The position numbers and the translations under genes were made by a program. This document shows, one piece after another, positions 25,859 through 34,881 of a stretch of DNA of 64,000 nt (position 1 is the first letter of the stretch; each line of letters starts with the position of its first letter). The notes under the pieces are model-generated. The model was not told where the DNA came from. It worked only from the letters and a program-made list of their open reading frames with translations, and did no database searches. Source of the DNA: Cardiobacteriaceae bacterium (lineage in GTDB: Bacteria > Pseudomonadota > Gammaproteobacteria > Cardiobacteriales > Cardiobacteriaceae); assembly GCA_030529365.1 (NCBI GenBank), contig JAUMXB010000001.1, forward strand, positions 124,001 to 188,000, written 5' to 3'.

Positions 25859-26308
25859 TTATCTTCTTCTTTTGAAAAAGTCCTGCAAAAGGGTACGGCA
25901 GGTTGCTTCTTCCACACCGCCTTTCACTTCGCGCAGCGTATGGTTGAGGCGCGTTTCGCGGATGAAATCATAGACGCTGCCGCAAGCGCCGGCGCGCAGG
26001 TCGTAGGCGCCAAACACCAGCTTGTCGAGCCGCGCGTGCAACAGCGCGCCCGCGCACATCACGCAAGGTTCCAGTGTGACATACAGCGCGCAGCCGTTCA
26101 GGCGATGGTTGCCAAGAATTTGCCCAGCGTCGCGCAGGCAGTTGATTTCCGCATGGCCGCAGGGGTCTTGTGCGGCGATGGTGGTATTCCTGCCGCGGCA
26201 CAGCAACTCGCCATCTTTGACCAATACCGCGCCGATCGGCACTTCGCCCTGTGCTTCCGCTTCGCGCGCCGCCTGCAGGGCAAGCGCCATCCAGTCGCGA
26301 TCGTTCAT
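25859..26308 (-). CDS. tadA: tRNA-specific adenosine-34 deaminase
   Basis: 149 residues. Zinc deaminase motifs His52-Ala-Glu54 (CGHAEINCL) and Cys82/Cys85 (LEPCVMCAGAL). It converts A34 to inosine in tRNA-Arg(ACG). The start overlaps the pmbA stop by ATGA, closing a tldD-pmbA-tadA unit. Confidence 0.95.
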   Translation of the reverse strand: MNDRDWMALALQAAREAEAQGEVPIGAVLVKDGELLCRGRNTTIAAQDPCGHAEINCLRDAGQILGNHRLNGCALYVTLEPCVMCAGALLHARLDKLVFGAYDLRAGACGSVYDFIRETRLNHTLREVKGGVEEATCRTLLQDFFKRRR

Positions 26309-27651
26309 TGCGCGACCGTCAGCGGCGAGAGCAGTACGGAAGGCGCATGAATGCCGCCGCGCCAGTCGATGTCGTCGCCGATGGCCTGGATACCCGCGAG
26401 CATGTCGGGCAAGCGTCCGGCCAGTGTAATGCCTTCAACCGCATGGACAATCTCGCCATTTTCCACCCAAAAGCCGGAAGCGCCGCGCGAATAATCGCCA
26501 GTCAGCAGGTTGACGCCCTGCCCCATCACGCTGGTGATGACGAGGCCGCGATCCATGTGGCGCAAAAGCGCGGCGCGGTCATAAATATGGCTATCGTCCG
26601 CCAGCACGGCAAGGTTGCGCACGCCGCCAGCGTTGCCGGTCGGGCGCATCCCTAGGCGTTTCGCGCTGTAATGGCCGAGGAGATAGCGGGCAATGCGGCC
26701 GTTCGCCACAATATCGCTCTCTTGCGTGGCAATGCCGTCGCTGTCGCAGAGCGCCGACGCCGCAAATCCGGGGAGATGCGGGCGCTCGCGCAGCGTGAGC
26801 CACGCGGGCAGCGCCTGTTCGTTCAGGGCGCCGGTCAAAAAGCTCAGTTTGCGGTATTGCGCGCGGCCATTGAGCGCTTGCAGGAGATGGCCGAAGAATC
26901 CGGCCGCCACTTGCGGATGCAGCAACACGGGATAGCTGCCGGAGGCAATCGCCTGCGGATGCAAGGCTGCCACGGCGCGCGCCGCCGCTTCGCGCCCTAT
27001 GCTTTCCGGCGCGCGCAAATGGCGCCAGCCGGTGCCGTGGTCGTAATCGTAATCGCGCTGCTGGCTGTCGCCGTCTTTCGCCAGCACGGAGAGCGACAGT
27101 CCGGCGCGCGTGCCGCGCCAGCCGTGGGCAAAGCCGTTGGAGGTGGCGTAATGGTGCTGGTAAACATCGACGGAAGCGCTCGCGCCATCGCTGTTCACGA
27201 TGCGCGCGTCCGCGCCATAGGCCGCCGCTTCGCAGGCGCGCGCCGCCGCAATCAGGCTTTCCGTGTCGGGAATATGGTCGTCATAAAGCGCCAATGCGTT
27301 TTGCGCGTCGGCATCCACACGCGCATAAAGGGAAGGATTGGGCAGGCCGAAATCGGGATCGGCCTCGGTGAAACGCGCGGCAGCCAGCGCCGCATCCACG
27401 GCTTCATCCAGTGCCGTCTGCGACCATTCGCTCACGCTGGCGCTGCCGCTGCGCTTGCCGCAATACACGGTCAGCGCCAGACTCTGTTCGCGCGCGCGGG
27501 TGAGTTCCTCGATGGCATCGCCACGGCATTGCACGCTGTGCGCATTGTTCTCGCCAATATAGACTGCCGCCTCGTCCGCGCCGCCCGCGCGCGCGCGGGA
27601 AAGGCAATATTCGGCATGTTCGGCCAGCAAAGCAAGCGGATTCAGACTCAT
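26305..27651 (-). CDS. pmbA: Metalloprotease subunit PmbA/TldE
   Basis: 448 residues (E. coli 450). TldE-type fold without the HExxxH motif; the C-terminus has GDYSRGASGFWVENGEI and ITLAGRLPDMLAGI, typical of the non-catalytic partner. It forms a heterodimer with TldD that degrades unfolded peptides and matures some peptide toxins and modified peptides. ATGA overlaps with both neighbours. Confidence 0.95.
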   Translation of the reverse strand: MSLNPLALLAEHAEYCLSRARAGGADEAAVYIGENNAHSVQCRGDAIEELTRAREQSLALTVYCGKRSGSASVSEWSQTALDEAVDAALAAARFTEADPDFGLPNPSLYARVDADAQNALALYDDHIPDTESLIAAARACEAAAYGADARIVNSDGASASVDVYQHHYATSNGFAHGWRGTRAGLSLSVLAKDGDSQQRDYDYDHGTGWRHLRAPESIGREAAARAVAALHPQAIASGSYPVLLHPQVAAGFFGHLLQALNGRAQYRKLSFLTGALNEQALPAWLTLRERPHLPGFAASALCDSDGIATQESDIVANGRIARYLLGHYSAKRLGMRPTGNAGGVRNLAVLADDSHIYDRAALLRHMDRGLVITSVMGQGVNLLTGDYSRGASGFWVENGEIVHAVEGITLAGRLPDMLAGIQAIGDDIDWRGGIHAPSVLLSPLTVAQ

Positions 27652-29069
27652 AGCGCCGTTCCTCCTACGGTAATCTCGTCAATCTTCACACTGGGCTGGC
27701 CAACGCCTACCGGCACGCCCTGCCCCTGTTTGCCGCAGACGCCGATGCCCGGATCGAGGGCGAAATCGTGGCCGACCATGCTGACGCGCTGCATGACGTC
27801 GGGGCCGTTGCCTATCAGGGTCACGCCCTTGAGCGGACGCGTGATCTTGCCGTCCTCGATCATGAAGGCCTGGGTCGCGGCAAACACGAACTGGCCGTTG
27901 GCAATATCCACCTGGCCGCCGCCGAATTGCTGCGCGTAAATGCCCTTCTTCACGCTTTTCACCATGTCCTCCGGCGCGTCTTCGCCCGGGGCGAGATAGG
28001 TGTTGGTCATGCGCGGCATCGGCAGATGGGCGTAGCTTTCGCGCCGACCGTTGCCCGTCGGCGCCATGCCCATGAGCCGCGCATTGAGCCTGTCCTGCAT
28101 ATAGCCGCGCAGAATGCCATTCTCGATCAGCACATTCTTCGCCGTCGGCGTGCCTTCGTCATCAACCGACAGCGAGCCGCGCCGGCCTGCCAGCGTGCCA
28201 TCATCTACCACCGTGCACAGCGGCGAACACACGCGCTCACCGATGCGCCCGCTGAAGACCGACGTTCCCTTGCGGTTGAAATCGCCCTCAAGACCGTGCC
28301 CCACCGCCTCGTGCAGCAGAATGCCGGGCCAGCCCGCGCCGAGCACCACCGGCATCATCCCGGCCGGCGCTGCTTCCGCCTGCAAATTGATGCGCGCCTG
28401 TTCAAGGGCGTCGTCCACATACGCTTTCAGCGCCTCCAGCGGAAAAATCGCATAGGTATCGCGCGCGCCGCCGCCGGCATAGCCGCTCTCGCGCCGCCCG
28501 TTTTCCTCAAGCACCACGGATACGTTGAAACGCAACAGCGGCCGCACATCGCAGGCAAACGTGCCATCAAGGCGCAGCACGAACACTTCCTCGAAACTCG
28601 CAGAAAAGGAAGCGCTCACATCCACCACGCGGCTGTCGCTCGTGCGCGCATAGGCATCCACGGCAGAGAGCAGCGCCACCTTTTCCTGCGCCGATAGCGT
28701 CGCCAGCGGATCCTTGTCGCCATACAGCGCGGGCACCAGCAACTCGCGCGCAGCCACCTGGTATTCCTGCACGGATTCACTGCTGCGGCCAATGGCGCGG
28801 ACGCTACGGCAGGCTTCGAACAAGCTTTCCGGCGCAAAGCCGTCGGCATGGGCAAAGCCCGTCTGCTCGCCAATGATGGCGCGCACGCCCACGCCGCCGG
28901 AAGCGGAATAATCGGCGGTTTTCACCTTGCCCTCGCTCATGCCCCAGCTTTCGCTGCGCAGGCGCTGCACATAAATATCGCCATCATCCATCCCGCGAAA
29001 ATGCAGGTGCGCCAGCCCCTGCTGCAACACGTCGAGCGACAGCGGCGTCTCGTCAATCCAGAATTTCAT
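27648..29069 (-). CDS. tldD: Metalloprotease catalytic subunit TldD
   Basis: 473 residues (E. coli 481). Metal-binding HExxxH at His253-Glu254-His258 (LLHEAVGHGLEGD) and the downstream GVGQPSVKIDEITVGG end. The start at 29069 was chosen from the family N-terminus (MKFWIDETPLSLD) with AAGCCCTT weakly resembling a ribosome-binding site; upstream in-frame residues have no similarity. First gene of tldD-pmbA-tadA. Confidence 0.94.
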   Translation of the reverse strand: MKFWIDETPLSLDVLQQGLAHLHFRGMDDGDIYVQRLRSESWGMSEGKVKTADYSASGGVGVRAIIGEQTGFAHADGFAPESLFEACRSVRAIGRSSESVQEYQVAARELLVPALYGDKDPLATLSAQEKVALLSAVDAYARTSDSRVVDVSASFSASFEEVFVLRLDGTFACDVRPLLRFNVSVVLEENGRRESGYAGGGARDTYAIFPLEALKAYVDDALEQARINLQAEAAPAGMMPVVLGAGWPGILLHEAVGHGLEGDFNRKGTSVFSGRIGERVCSPLCTVVDDGTLAGRRGSLSVDDEGTPTAKNVLIENGILRGYMQDRLNARLMGMAPTGNGRRESYAHLPMPRMTNTYLAPGEDAPEDMVKSVKKGIYAQQFGGGQVDIANGQFVFAATQAFMIEDGKITRPLKGVTLIGNGPDVMQRVSMVGHDFALDPGIGVCGKQGQGVPVGVGQPSVKIDEITVGGTAL

Positions 29070-29514
29070 AAGGGCTTCCCCAAAAAACAGGCGGCGATTA
29101 TACCCGCTCCCCCCAACAATCGGGCAGCGCCGATGTTGTATGGCGCCAGAGATTGCACCGCCCGCCTTTTGCAGCATCCCGTCCATGGCGTCATCTTTTT
29201 CCGCATCACAGAATTATAATGAGAAATTTTCTCATCATTAAGCGCTTATCATGCAAAAATTTCTCACCATAAGCGCCTCATCATGGAAAAAAATAACTAT
29301 TTTAATCCTTTATATGAAAATACTCATCTTGCCAGCATATCGCCACCTTTTTGCATCGTTTGCCGATAGCCACCTGTCTTTTTTCGCCTTTGCCGTGCGC
29401 TGCGCAAAAATCACAAGCAACTGAAGGGAAAGAACAATACCCGCCAGCATCGCATGGCATTCGCCGCCCTGCTGCACTATAATCCGGCCATTTCCGCCCC
29501 GCCCTGCCACGCCC
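29070..29514. other. Divergent intergenic region, 445 bp
   Basis: Between tldD and the radical-SAM gene. It contains one palindromic element (29218-29304) and a TATAAT (29478-29483) suitably placed for the plus-strand pair. No clear LexA box (CTGT-N8-ACAG) and no gene is seen. Confidence 0.6.
29218..29304. repeat. Interspersed palindromic element copy 7
   Basis: Cores AAGCGCTT (29240-29247) and AAGCGCCT (29271-29278), 31 bp apart; left spacer GAGAAATTTTCTC, inner spacer GCAAAAATTTCTC, right boundary CATGGAAAAAAATAACTATTTT in two parts, CATGGAAAAAAA and TAACTATTTT. Lies in a divergent promoter region. Confidence 0.85.
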
Positions 29515-30771
29515 ATGAACGCCGACAAAATCCGCCGCAAACTGGAAATCTTGGCCGATGCCGCCAAATACGACGTCTCCTGTTCATCGAGCGGCGGCAA
29601 GCGCCAGAATCCGGGCAGCGGCCTCGGCAACGCCTCGAAAAGCGGCATCTGCCACAGCTACACCGAAGACGGACGCTGCGTCTCGCTCCTGAAAATACTC
29701 CTCACCAACCATTGCATCTACGATTGCAGCTATTGCGTATCGCGGCGCAGCAACGACGTACCCCGCGCCGCCTTCACCGTGGAAGAAGTCGTCGATCTCA
29801 CCCTGAACTTCTACCGCCGCAACTACATCGAAGGGCTTTTCTTAAGCTCCGGCATCTTCAAAAATCCCGACCACACCATGGAACGCCTGGTGCTGATTGC
29901 GAAAAAGCTGCGCGAAGAACACCACTTCCACGGCTACATCCACCTGAAAACCATCCCCAAGGCCTCGCCGGACATCCTGCGCGAAGCCGGGCTTTATGCC
30001 GACCGCCTGAGCGTCAACATGGAAATCCCCACCATCTCCGGCCTGAAGCTCCTAGCCCCCGAGAAAAAGCACAGCGACATGACCGAACCCATGGGCATCG
30101 TGCGCGACGAAATCATCACCCTCGCCGACACGCGCAAACGCCTGCGCAGCACGCCGCGCTTCGCCCCTGCCGGACAAAGCACCCAGTTCATCATCGGCGC
30201 CGCCGGCGAAAACGACCGGCAAATCATCCAGGCCGCCAGCGGCTTTTACCGCAATTACGGCCTGAAACGCGTCTATTACTCCGGCTATGTGCCCGTGCTA
30301 TCGGATAAAAACCTGCCGCCGCTCAGCGCGCAAGTCCCCGTGCAACGCGAACACCGCCTCTATCAGGCCGACTGGCTCATGCGCTTTTACGGCTTTGCCG
30401 CCACCGAAATCGTGGACGCCGCCGACCCCTTTCTCGATCTCGAACTCGATCCCAAACTCGCCTGGGCCTTGCGCCATCGCGAATGGTTCCCCGTTCCCCT
30501 GCAACACGCGCCGCTCGAAGCCATCCTGCGCGTGCCCGGCATCGGCGTCAAATCGGCGCGCCGCATTATTCAGGCGCGCCGCCACCGCGCCCTTTCCATG
30601 GCGCAATTGAAACAAATGGGCGTTGCCACCAACCGCGCGCGCTACTTCATCACCCTGCCGGAAAAAAACCGCGACGCCCAGCTTATCGACAGCGCCGGGC
30701 TGCGCACCCTGCTCCTCAACAACAGCCAATCGAAATTTCGCGGCAACGGCGTGCAAGGCGAACTCTTTTGA
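29515..30771 (+). CDS. Putative DNA modification/repair radical SAM protein (TIGR03916 family)
   Basis: 418 residues. Radical SAM cluster Cys67-x3-Cys71-x2-Cys74 (NHCIYDCSYC) followed by VSRRSNDVPR; additional cysteines at 23, 46 and 55 may hold a second cluster. A helix-hairpin-helix near residue 340 (VPGIGVKSARRIIQARR) indicates DNA binding. The family always travels with the gene next to it and is assumed to modify or repair DNA; the reaction is not known. Start at ATG 29515, promoter-like TATAAT about 32 bp upstream. Confidence 0.88.
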   Translation: MNADKIRRKLEILADAAKYDVSCSSSGGKRQNPGSGLGNASKSGICHSYTEDGRCVSLLKILLTNHCIYDCSYCVSRRSNDVPRAAFTVEEVVDLTLNFYRRNYIEGLFLSSGIFKNPDHTMERLVLIAKKLREEHHFHGYIHLKTIPKASPDILREAGLYADRLSVNMEIPTISGLKLLAPEKKHSDMTEPMGIVRDEIITLADTRKRLRSTPRFAPAGQSTQFIIGAAGENDRQIIQAASGFYRNYGLKRVYYSGYVPVLSDKNLPPLSAQVPVQREHRLYQADWLMRFYGFAATEIVDAADPFLDLELDPKLAWALRHREWFPVPLQHAPLEAILRVPGIGVKSARRIIQARRHRALSMAQLKQMGVATNRARYFITLPEKNRDAQLIDSAGLRTLLLNNSQSKFRGNGVQGELF

Positions 30772-31523
30772 ACCGCCTCACCCTCCTCTACGACGGCAGC
30801 TTCGACGGGCTCCTGAGCGCCATCTTCCGCGCCTACCAGAGCAAACATCCGCTCGATGCCGTGCACCTTTGCGCCGACGCGCACAGCCCCGAACTCTTCA
30901 CCGCACACGAAAGCGTTGCCACTGATCCCGAACACGCGAACCGCGTCTTCACCCGTCTCGAACAGCAGCTTGGCCGCCGCGGCATGATGCAACTGCTCTA
31001 CGGCTTTCTCGCCGCCGACCCGGCCATGCCCGACACTTTCCTGCGCATCGTCATCCTTGCCCTTGCCCGCCCCACGCGGCGCGACATCCTCGCCGACTAC
31101 GGCCACCCCGACATCATGCAATGGGCAAAATGGGTAAAAAGCGTCGCCCGCGAAAAGCACCGCATGGAAGCCTTCGTGCGCTTCGAAGCGCTTGCCGATG
31201 GGCGCTACCTCGCGCGCATCGCCCCCGATTTCGACGTGCTCCCCCTGATCGCGCGCCACTTTCAAAAACGCTACCCCGACATGCACTGGGGCATCTACGA
31301 CGAAACGCGCCACTACGGCATCTGCCACGACCACGGCGCCCTCCATCTCCTCGCCGCCATCGCCCCCGATGCCACCTTGAGCGCCGACGAACGCCACTAC
31401 CAGACCCTCTGGCAAAGCTACTTCCAGAGCGCTACCATCGCCGCGCGCAAGAACCCGCGCCTGCACCGCCAGCACATGCCCAAACGCTACTGGCGCTATC
31501 TCACCGAGAAACAGCGAACGTAA
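30768..31523 (+). CDS. TIGR03915/DUF4130 partner of the radical SAM DNA protein
   Basis: 251 residues starting at a TTG that overlaps the previous stop as TTGA; no ATG lies near the conserved beginning LTLLYDGSFDGLLSAIFRAY. The C-terminal half carries IYDETRHYGICHD and the ending PKRYWRYLTEK seen in DUF4130 proteins, which in some genomes are fused to UdgX-type uracil-DNA glycosylases. Strict pairing with the radical SAM gene implies one functional unit. Activity unknown. Confidence 0.82.
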   Translation: MNRLTLLYDGSFDGLLSAIFRAYQSKHPLDAVHLCADAHSPELFTAHESVATDPEHANRVFTRLEQQLGRRGMMQLLYGFLAADPAMPDTFLRIVILALARPTRRDILADYGHPDIMQWAKWVKSVAREKHRMEAFVRFEALADGRYLARIAPDFDVLPLIARHFQKRYPDMHWGIYDETRHYGICHDHGALHLLAAIAPDATLSADERHYQTLWQSYFQSATIAARKNPRLHRQHMPKRYWRYLTEKQRT

Positions 31524-31860
31524 GAGGAGTGCCGTCCGGGCTCCCATATAAACGCGAACGCATTCTCCTGGGAATCGCACTTGCCATTTCTGCCCCGAAA
31601 TGCCTGATGCCGGTCACGAAGTGCCCGACTTACGGTTGCCTCCCCGCCATATTCAGCAAAATGGCCGCATAAACCACATGGGTGGATGTCCACTTGCCAT
31701 CAATGACAGTTGGGCACTTTGTGTTCGACATGTTTTGCCGTCGGCCATCAATGGCCGACCTCCGCTTCCTCGATCCCAATCGCGCAGAGCGCAGCCTGTT
31801 GTGCTCAAAATCTCTCTGCGCGGATGTTGCAGGCAACACCCACGAGATAGATGCGTTTCG

Positions 31861-31885
31861 TAGGTCGGCCACTTTGTGGCCGACA
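31861..31885. repeat. GTCGGCCAC hairpin repeat, copy 2
   Basis: GTAGGTCGGCCACTTTGTGG followed by CCGAC: the same 9-bp stem as at 18781-18801 with TTT in the loop. Confidence 0.75.
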
Positions 31886-31944
31886 AATAGAGCGGGTTCA
31901 CTTGAAAATCGTGCAAAGCACAGCTCAAGATGAGGTTGGCAGGC

Positions 31945-32014
31945 TGGGTTAGCGATAGCGTAACCCAGCAAAAGATTCAAATGTCACGCTGGGTTACGTT
32001 GCTGCGCAACTAAC
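31945..32014. repeat. Tandem GCTGGGTTA hairpins
   Basis: GCTGGGTTA-gcgatagcg-TAACCCAGC, then after about 17 bases GCTGGGTTACGTTGCTGCGC followed by AACTAACC, a similar but less perfect hairpin. Both carry inner stems. Confidence 0.65.
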
Positions 32015-32042
32015 CCGGTCTACGTTTCCCCCGCCCTGTTCG

Positions 32043-32128
32043 TGAGAAATTTTCTCAATAATAAGCGCTTATAGTGCAAAAATTTCTCGCCTCAAGCGCT
32101 TATTGATGATAAAAAATGACTATTTTTG
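32043..32128. repeat. Interspersed palindromic element copy 8
   Basis: Cores at 32063-32070 and 32094-32101, 31 bp apart; left spacer GAGAAATTTTCTC, inner GCAAAAATTTCTC, right boundary GATGATAAAAAATGAC then TATTTTT. It ends two bases from the stop codon of the minus-strand GTPase. Confidence 0.88.
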
Positions 32129-32129
32129 G

Positions 32130-33464
32130 CTATTTCTTGCTGAAATACTCGGAAATAGTGCTTTTCGCTTCCTGCACCAGGCGGTCGCGGTCAAGATCGG
32201 CAAGAATCTCTTCAATGACCCGCTTGGCGCCGCGTTCGCCCCAGCTCGCCCCTTGCGCGAAATAGCGCTCCGCCGCCTTGCCGATGACGTAGCTGCCATA
32301 GAAGGCAACGCCGCCCTGCGCGCCGGCAGTGAGGATGGTAGAAAAGCCGGCGGTCAGCCCTTTCAGCACCGAGGAAAGCGCCTGCACGCCATAGACGGTG
32401 CCCATGAGGATGCCGGTTTGCAGGGCGATGGTGCGGATGAGCTCTCCGGCCTGATGGCGCGTCATGGCGATGCCATAGACTTTGGAGAGATGCACCACCA
32501 TGCTGCCGTCGGCGGCAAGCGCGAGCAGATCCACCACGGGCAGGGGATTGATGGCCACGCCCACGGCCTTCAGCAGCGCATAGTGGCGGATGATTTTTTC
32601 GGCGATGTCGCGGCGCGCGGCGACGATTTCCTCGCCTACTTTTTCCGAGAGCTGGCTCGCGAACACGCCCGCGTTGAGCGCGGCATAGCTTTTGCCGCTT
32701 TTTTCCAGCAGCTGCCACAGGCGCTCGCGCACTTCTTCCACATCGGCGGGCGGCGTGATCCAGTGTTCGCTCTCGCGGCCTTGCGCGTCCTCGCGGATTT
32801 CCAGTATGGCTTCCGGCGCGGCACTGGCTGCCACGACATGCTCCGGCGGCAGCAAATCAGCAACGCGGCGGCGCAAATGGGCCAGCAGCGTGGCCAGTTC
32901 TTCGCCGCCCAGGCGGTCAACCTTGTTCAGCACCAGCAGCATAGGCTGTGTGGGGCGGTACAGCTCGAAAAGTGCGTTGTATTCGATGTCGGTCATGTCG
33001 CCATCAACAACAAATAGGATCACGTCGGCCTGACGCGCCACGTTTTCCGCAATTTGCGCGCGCTCCTGGCCATTCACTTCATCGATGCCCGGGGTGTCGA
33101 GCAGATAGACGCCGCCGCTGTCATAGCGCTGCCAGAGGGTTTGCGCGCTGTGTTTGGTTTCGCCGTGCAGGACGCTGGTGGCAAACACGTCTTCGCCCAC
33201 CAGCGCGTTCAGGAGCGCCGATTTGCCGACGCTGACGCGCCCGAAGGCCGCTACGTGCACATGGCCGCGTTCGAGTTTGTCGAGCAGGCGCTGCAACTGG
33301 CGGTAATCCTCGCCGAGACGGGCACGCGCCTGGTCGTTCAGGCGCTTGTCGCCAAGAAGCGCTTCCACGCTCTCGCGCGCTTTTTCCACATGCTCGCGGC
33401 TTTTGTCGCTATCCGCGGTCGAGGACGGTTTTGACGAGGTTTTTGGCTCTTTTTTCCAGATCAT
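32130..33464 (-). CDS. Membrane-associated Era/dynamin-like GTPase (DUF697-like C-terminus), second of a tandem pair
   Basis: 444 residues. G domain with G1 GRVSVGKS (75-82), G3 DTPG and G4 NKVD, then a coiled helical stretch and a hydrophobic C-terminal third (LQTGILMGTVYGVQALSSVL, TILTAGAQGGVAFYGSYVIG) resembling the DUF697/YcjF membrane domain. It overlaps the upstream GTPase by 56 bases. The start at 33464 is a judgement (GGATGAG seven bases upstream); an in-frame ATG at 33476 is possible. Likely acts at the inner membrane together with its neighbour. Confidence 0.75.
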   Translation of the reverse strand: MIWKKEPKTSSKPSSTADSDKSREHVEKARESVEALLGDKRLNDQARARLGEDYRQLQRLLDKLERGHVHVAAFGRVSVGKSALLNALVGEDVFATSVLHGETKHSAQTLWQRYDSGGVYLLDTPGIDEVNGQERAQIAENVARQADVILFVVDGDMTDIEYNALFELYRPTQPMLLVLNKVDRLGGEELATLLAHLRRRVADLLPPEHVVAASAAPEAILEIREDAQGRESEHWITPPADVEEVRERLWQLLEKSGKSYAALNAGVFASQLSEKVGEEIVAARRDIAEKIIRHYALLKAVGVAINPLPVVDLLALAADGSMVVHLSKVYGIAMTRHQAGELIRTIALQTGILMGTVYGVQALSSVLKGLTAGFSTILTAGAQGGVAFYGSYVIGKAAERYFAQGASWGERGAKRVIEEILADLDRDRLVQEAKSTISEYFSKK

Positions 33465-34881
33465 GCTGTAGCTCATCCTCAAAATAATTCATGATGCTTT
33501 GCGTGGTGAGTTGTCCGTCGGAGCGCTCCAGCGCCGCGAGCGCCGCGCGCCCCAGACTTTCGAAAATGAGGCCGTAGGCCACGGCGTGGGAAGCCCCGCC
33601 GAGCACGGTGCCAAGGCCGGGAAAGGCTTTGCAGATGTTGCCGGTGAGCGCCAGAATCAGGGTGAGCTGCGATTTCACCTTGCCGCTCGCTTCCTCGATG
33701 AGATGCTGCACGTCCACATCGCGCACCGGCACGTCATAGAGCTTGGTGAGCGCTTTTACCATATCCATGCCGAGATAGCCCTGGATGAGAATGTCGGTGC
33801 CCGGCCCCACTGCCGCCACGCCGCCGAGCATGGCCTTGCGCGCATAGGCTTTCACCATGGCTTCGCCGCGTTCGCGCCGGTAATCGCGCAGGGCCAGCGA
33901 GAGATTGTCGTTCGCAAGCGCAAGCAGCGCCTGTTGCTGCGCGCGGGTCAGATCGGCACGGCGTGCGCCAAGCTCGGCAAAGGCAGCGAGCAGCTCGCCC
34001 ACTTCGCCGCGATAGAGGCGGGTTTCGCGCAGCGTGCTGCCATCGGCCTGCACGCGCTGCACCTCGTGCGGATGCGCACTGGCAGTGACCACCAGACGGG
34101 TATCGGGCGGCAGGCGCGACTGGATGCGCGCCTTGAGCGCTGCCAGATCGGCCTCGCGGTAGCGGTTCGCCTTGTTCAGCGCCACGATCAGCGGCTTGCC
34201 GAAGCCGTGCAGGCTATCGATGGCGCGCACGTCCGATTCCGTCATGTCCTGGTCGAGCACATAGACCACCAGATGCACGCGACGCACGATCTGCACCAGG
34301 CTTTCTTCCTGGCTTGCGAGTTGCTGCGCCTGGTGCGTGCCGGGCATGTCGAGCAGGGTCAGGGTGAGATTGCCGGTGTCGTAGCTGTAGCGCTGCGTGC
34401 TGGCAGTGGAGCCGCCGATGACGGAGGTTTCCACATGCGCATTGGGCAGCAGGGTGCGGATCAGCGAGCTTTTGCCGGTGCTGATCTTGCCGAAAAAGGC
34501 GACTTCCAGCGTGGCGGCGGCATCGGGCGCGGCAAGCGCTTCGAGATCGGCATCGATGGCGCTGGTATCCACGCCCTGGGCGCGTGCCGCGTCAGCACGC
34601 TCGCGTACGCTGTCGAGCGACAGCGGCACCGGCGGGCGCTTTTCTGTCTTTTTGCCGCGTCCTACCGTCCAGATACGGAAAATCAGTCCCGCTCCCGCTG
34701 CGGCAATCAGCGCCACGCCGCCGATATATGCGGCAAGAAAGGCGCCCGGTGTTTGTTGCAGGCGATCCCAGACGCGGAAGGCCACATCAGTGAACTGGAA
34801 GATGATGAGCAGCACCACGAGAATGATCAGCGTGGTCAGCAATATGACGAGCTTGCGCAACATGCCGCTTGCGTTATTCAT
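33409..34881 (-). CDS. Membrane-anchored GTPase, first of a tandem pair
   Basis: 490 residues. Two N-terminal membrane helices (about 8-29, 46-72), a basic linker, a G domain with G1 GKISTGKS (131-138), G3 DMPG and G4 NKAN, and a C-terminal hydrophobic domain (LTLILALTGNICKAFPGLGT, HAVAYGLIFESLGRAALAAL). Same architecture as the following gene but with its own membrane anchor. NKAN in place of NKxD weakens guanine specificity. Overlaps the thioesterase by 8 bases. Function unknown. Confidence 0.75.
   Translation of the reverse strand: MNNASGMLRKLVILLTTLIILVVLLIIFQFTDVAFRVWDRLQQTPGAFLAAYIGGVALIAAAGAGLIFRIWTVGRGKKTEKRPPVPLSLDSVRERADAARAQGVDTSAIDADLEALAAPDAAATLEVAFFGKISTGKSSLIRTLLPNAHVETSVIGGSTASTQRYSYDTGNLTLTLLDMPGTHQAQQLASQEESLVQIVRRVHLVVYVLDQDMTESDVRAIDSLHGFGKPLIVALNKANRYREADLAALKARIQSRLPPDTRLVVTASAHPHEVQRVQADGSTLRETRLYRGEVGELLAAFAELGARRADLTRAQQQALLALANDNLSLALRDYRRERGEAMVKAYARKAMLGGVAAVGPGTDILIQGYLGMDMVKALTKLYDVPVRDVDVQHLIEEASGKVKSQLTLILALTGNICKAFPGLGTVLGGASHAVAYGLIFESLGRAALAALERSDGQLTTQSIMNYFEDELQHDLEKRAKNLVKTVLDRG

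Larger units (their letters stand above)
31524..32129. other. Gene-free 606-bp convergent region packed with hairpin repeats
   Basis: Contains CGGCCATCAATGGCCG (31743-31758), the GTCGGCCAC-type hairpin (31861-31885), a pair of GCTGGGTTA...TAACCCAGC hairpins (31945-32014) and a palindromic element (32043-32128). Short frames exist on both strands but none has a plausible start or family. This is a repeat sink between two convergent operons. Confidence 0.7.

Noticed and set aside
31524-32129. Short open frames between the DNA-repair pair and the GTPase
   Set aside because: They run through hairpin repeats in several frames and have no start signals or recognisable protein sequence.
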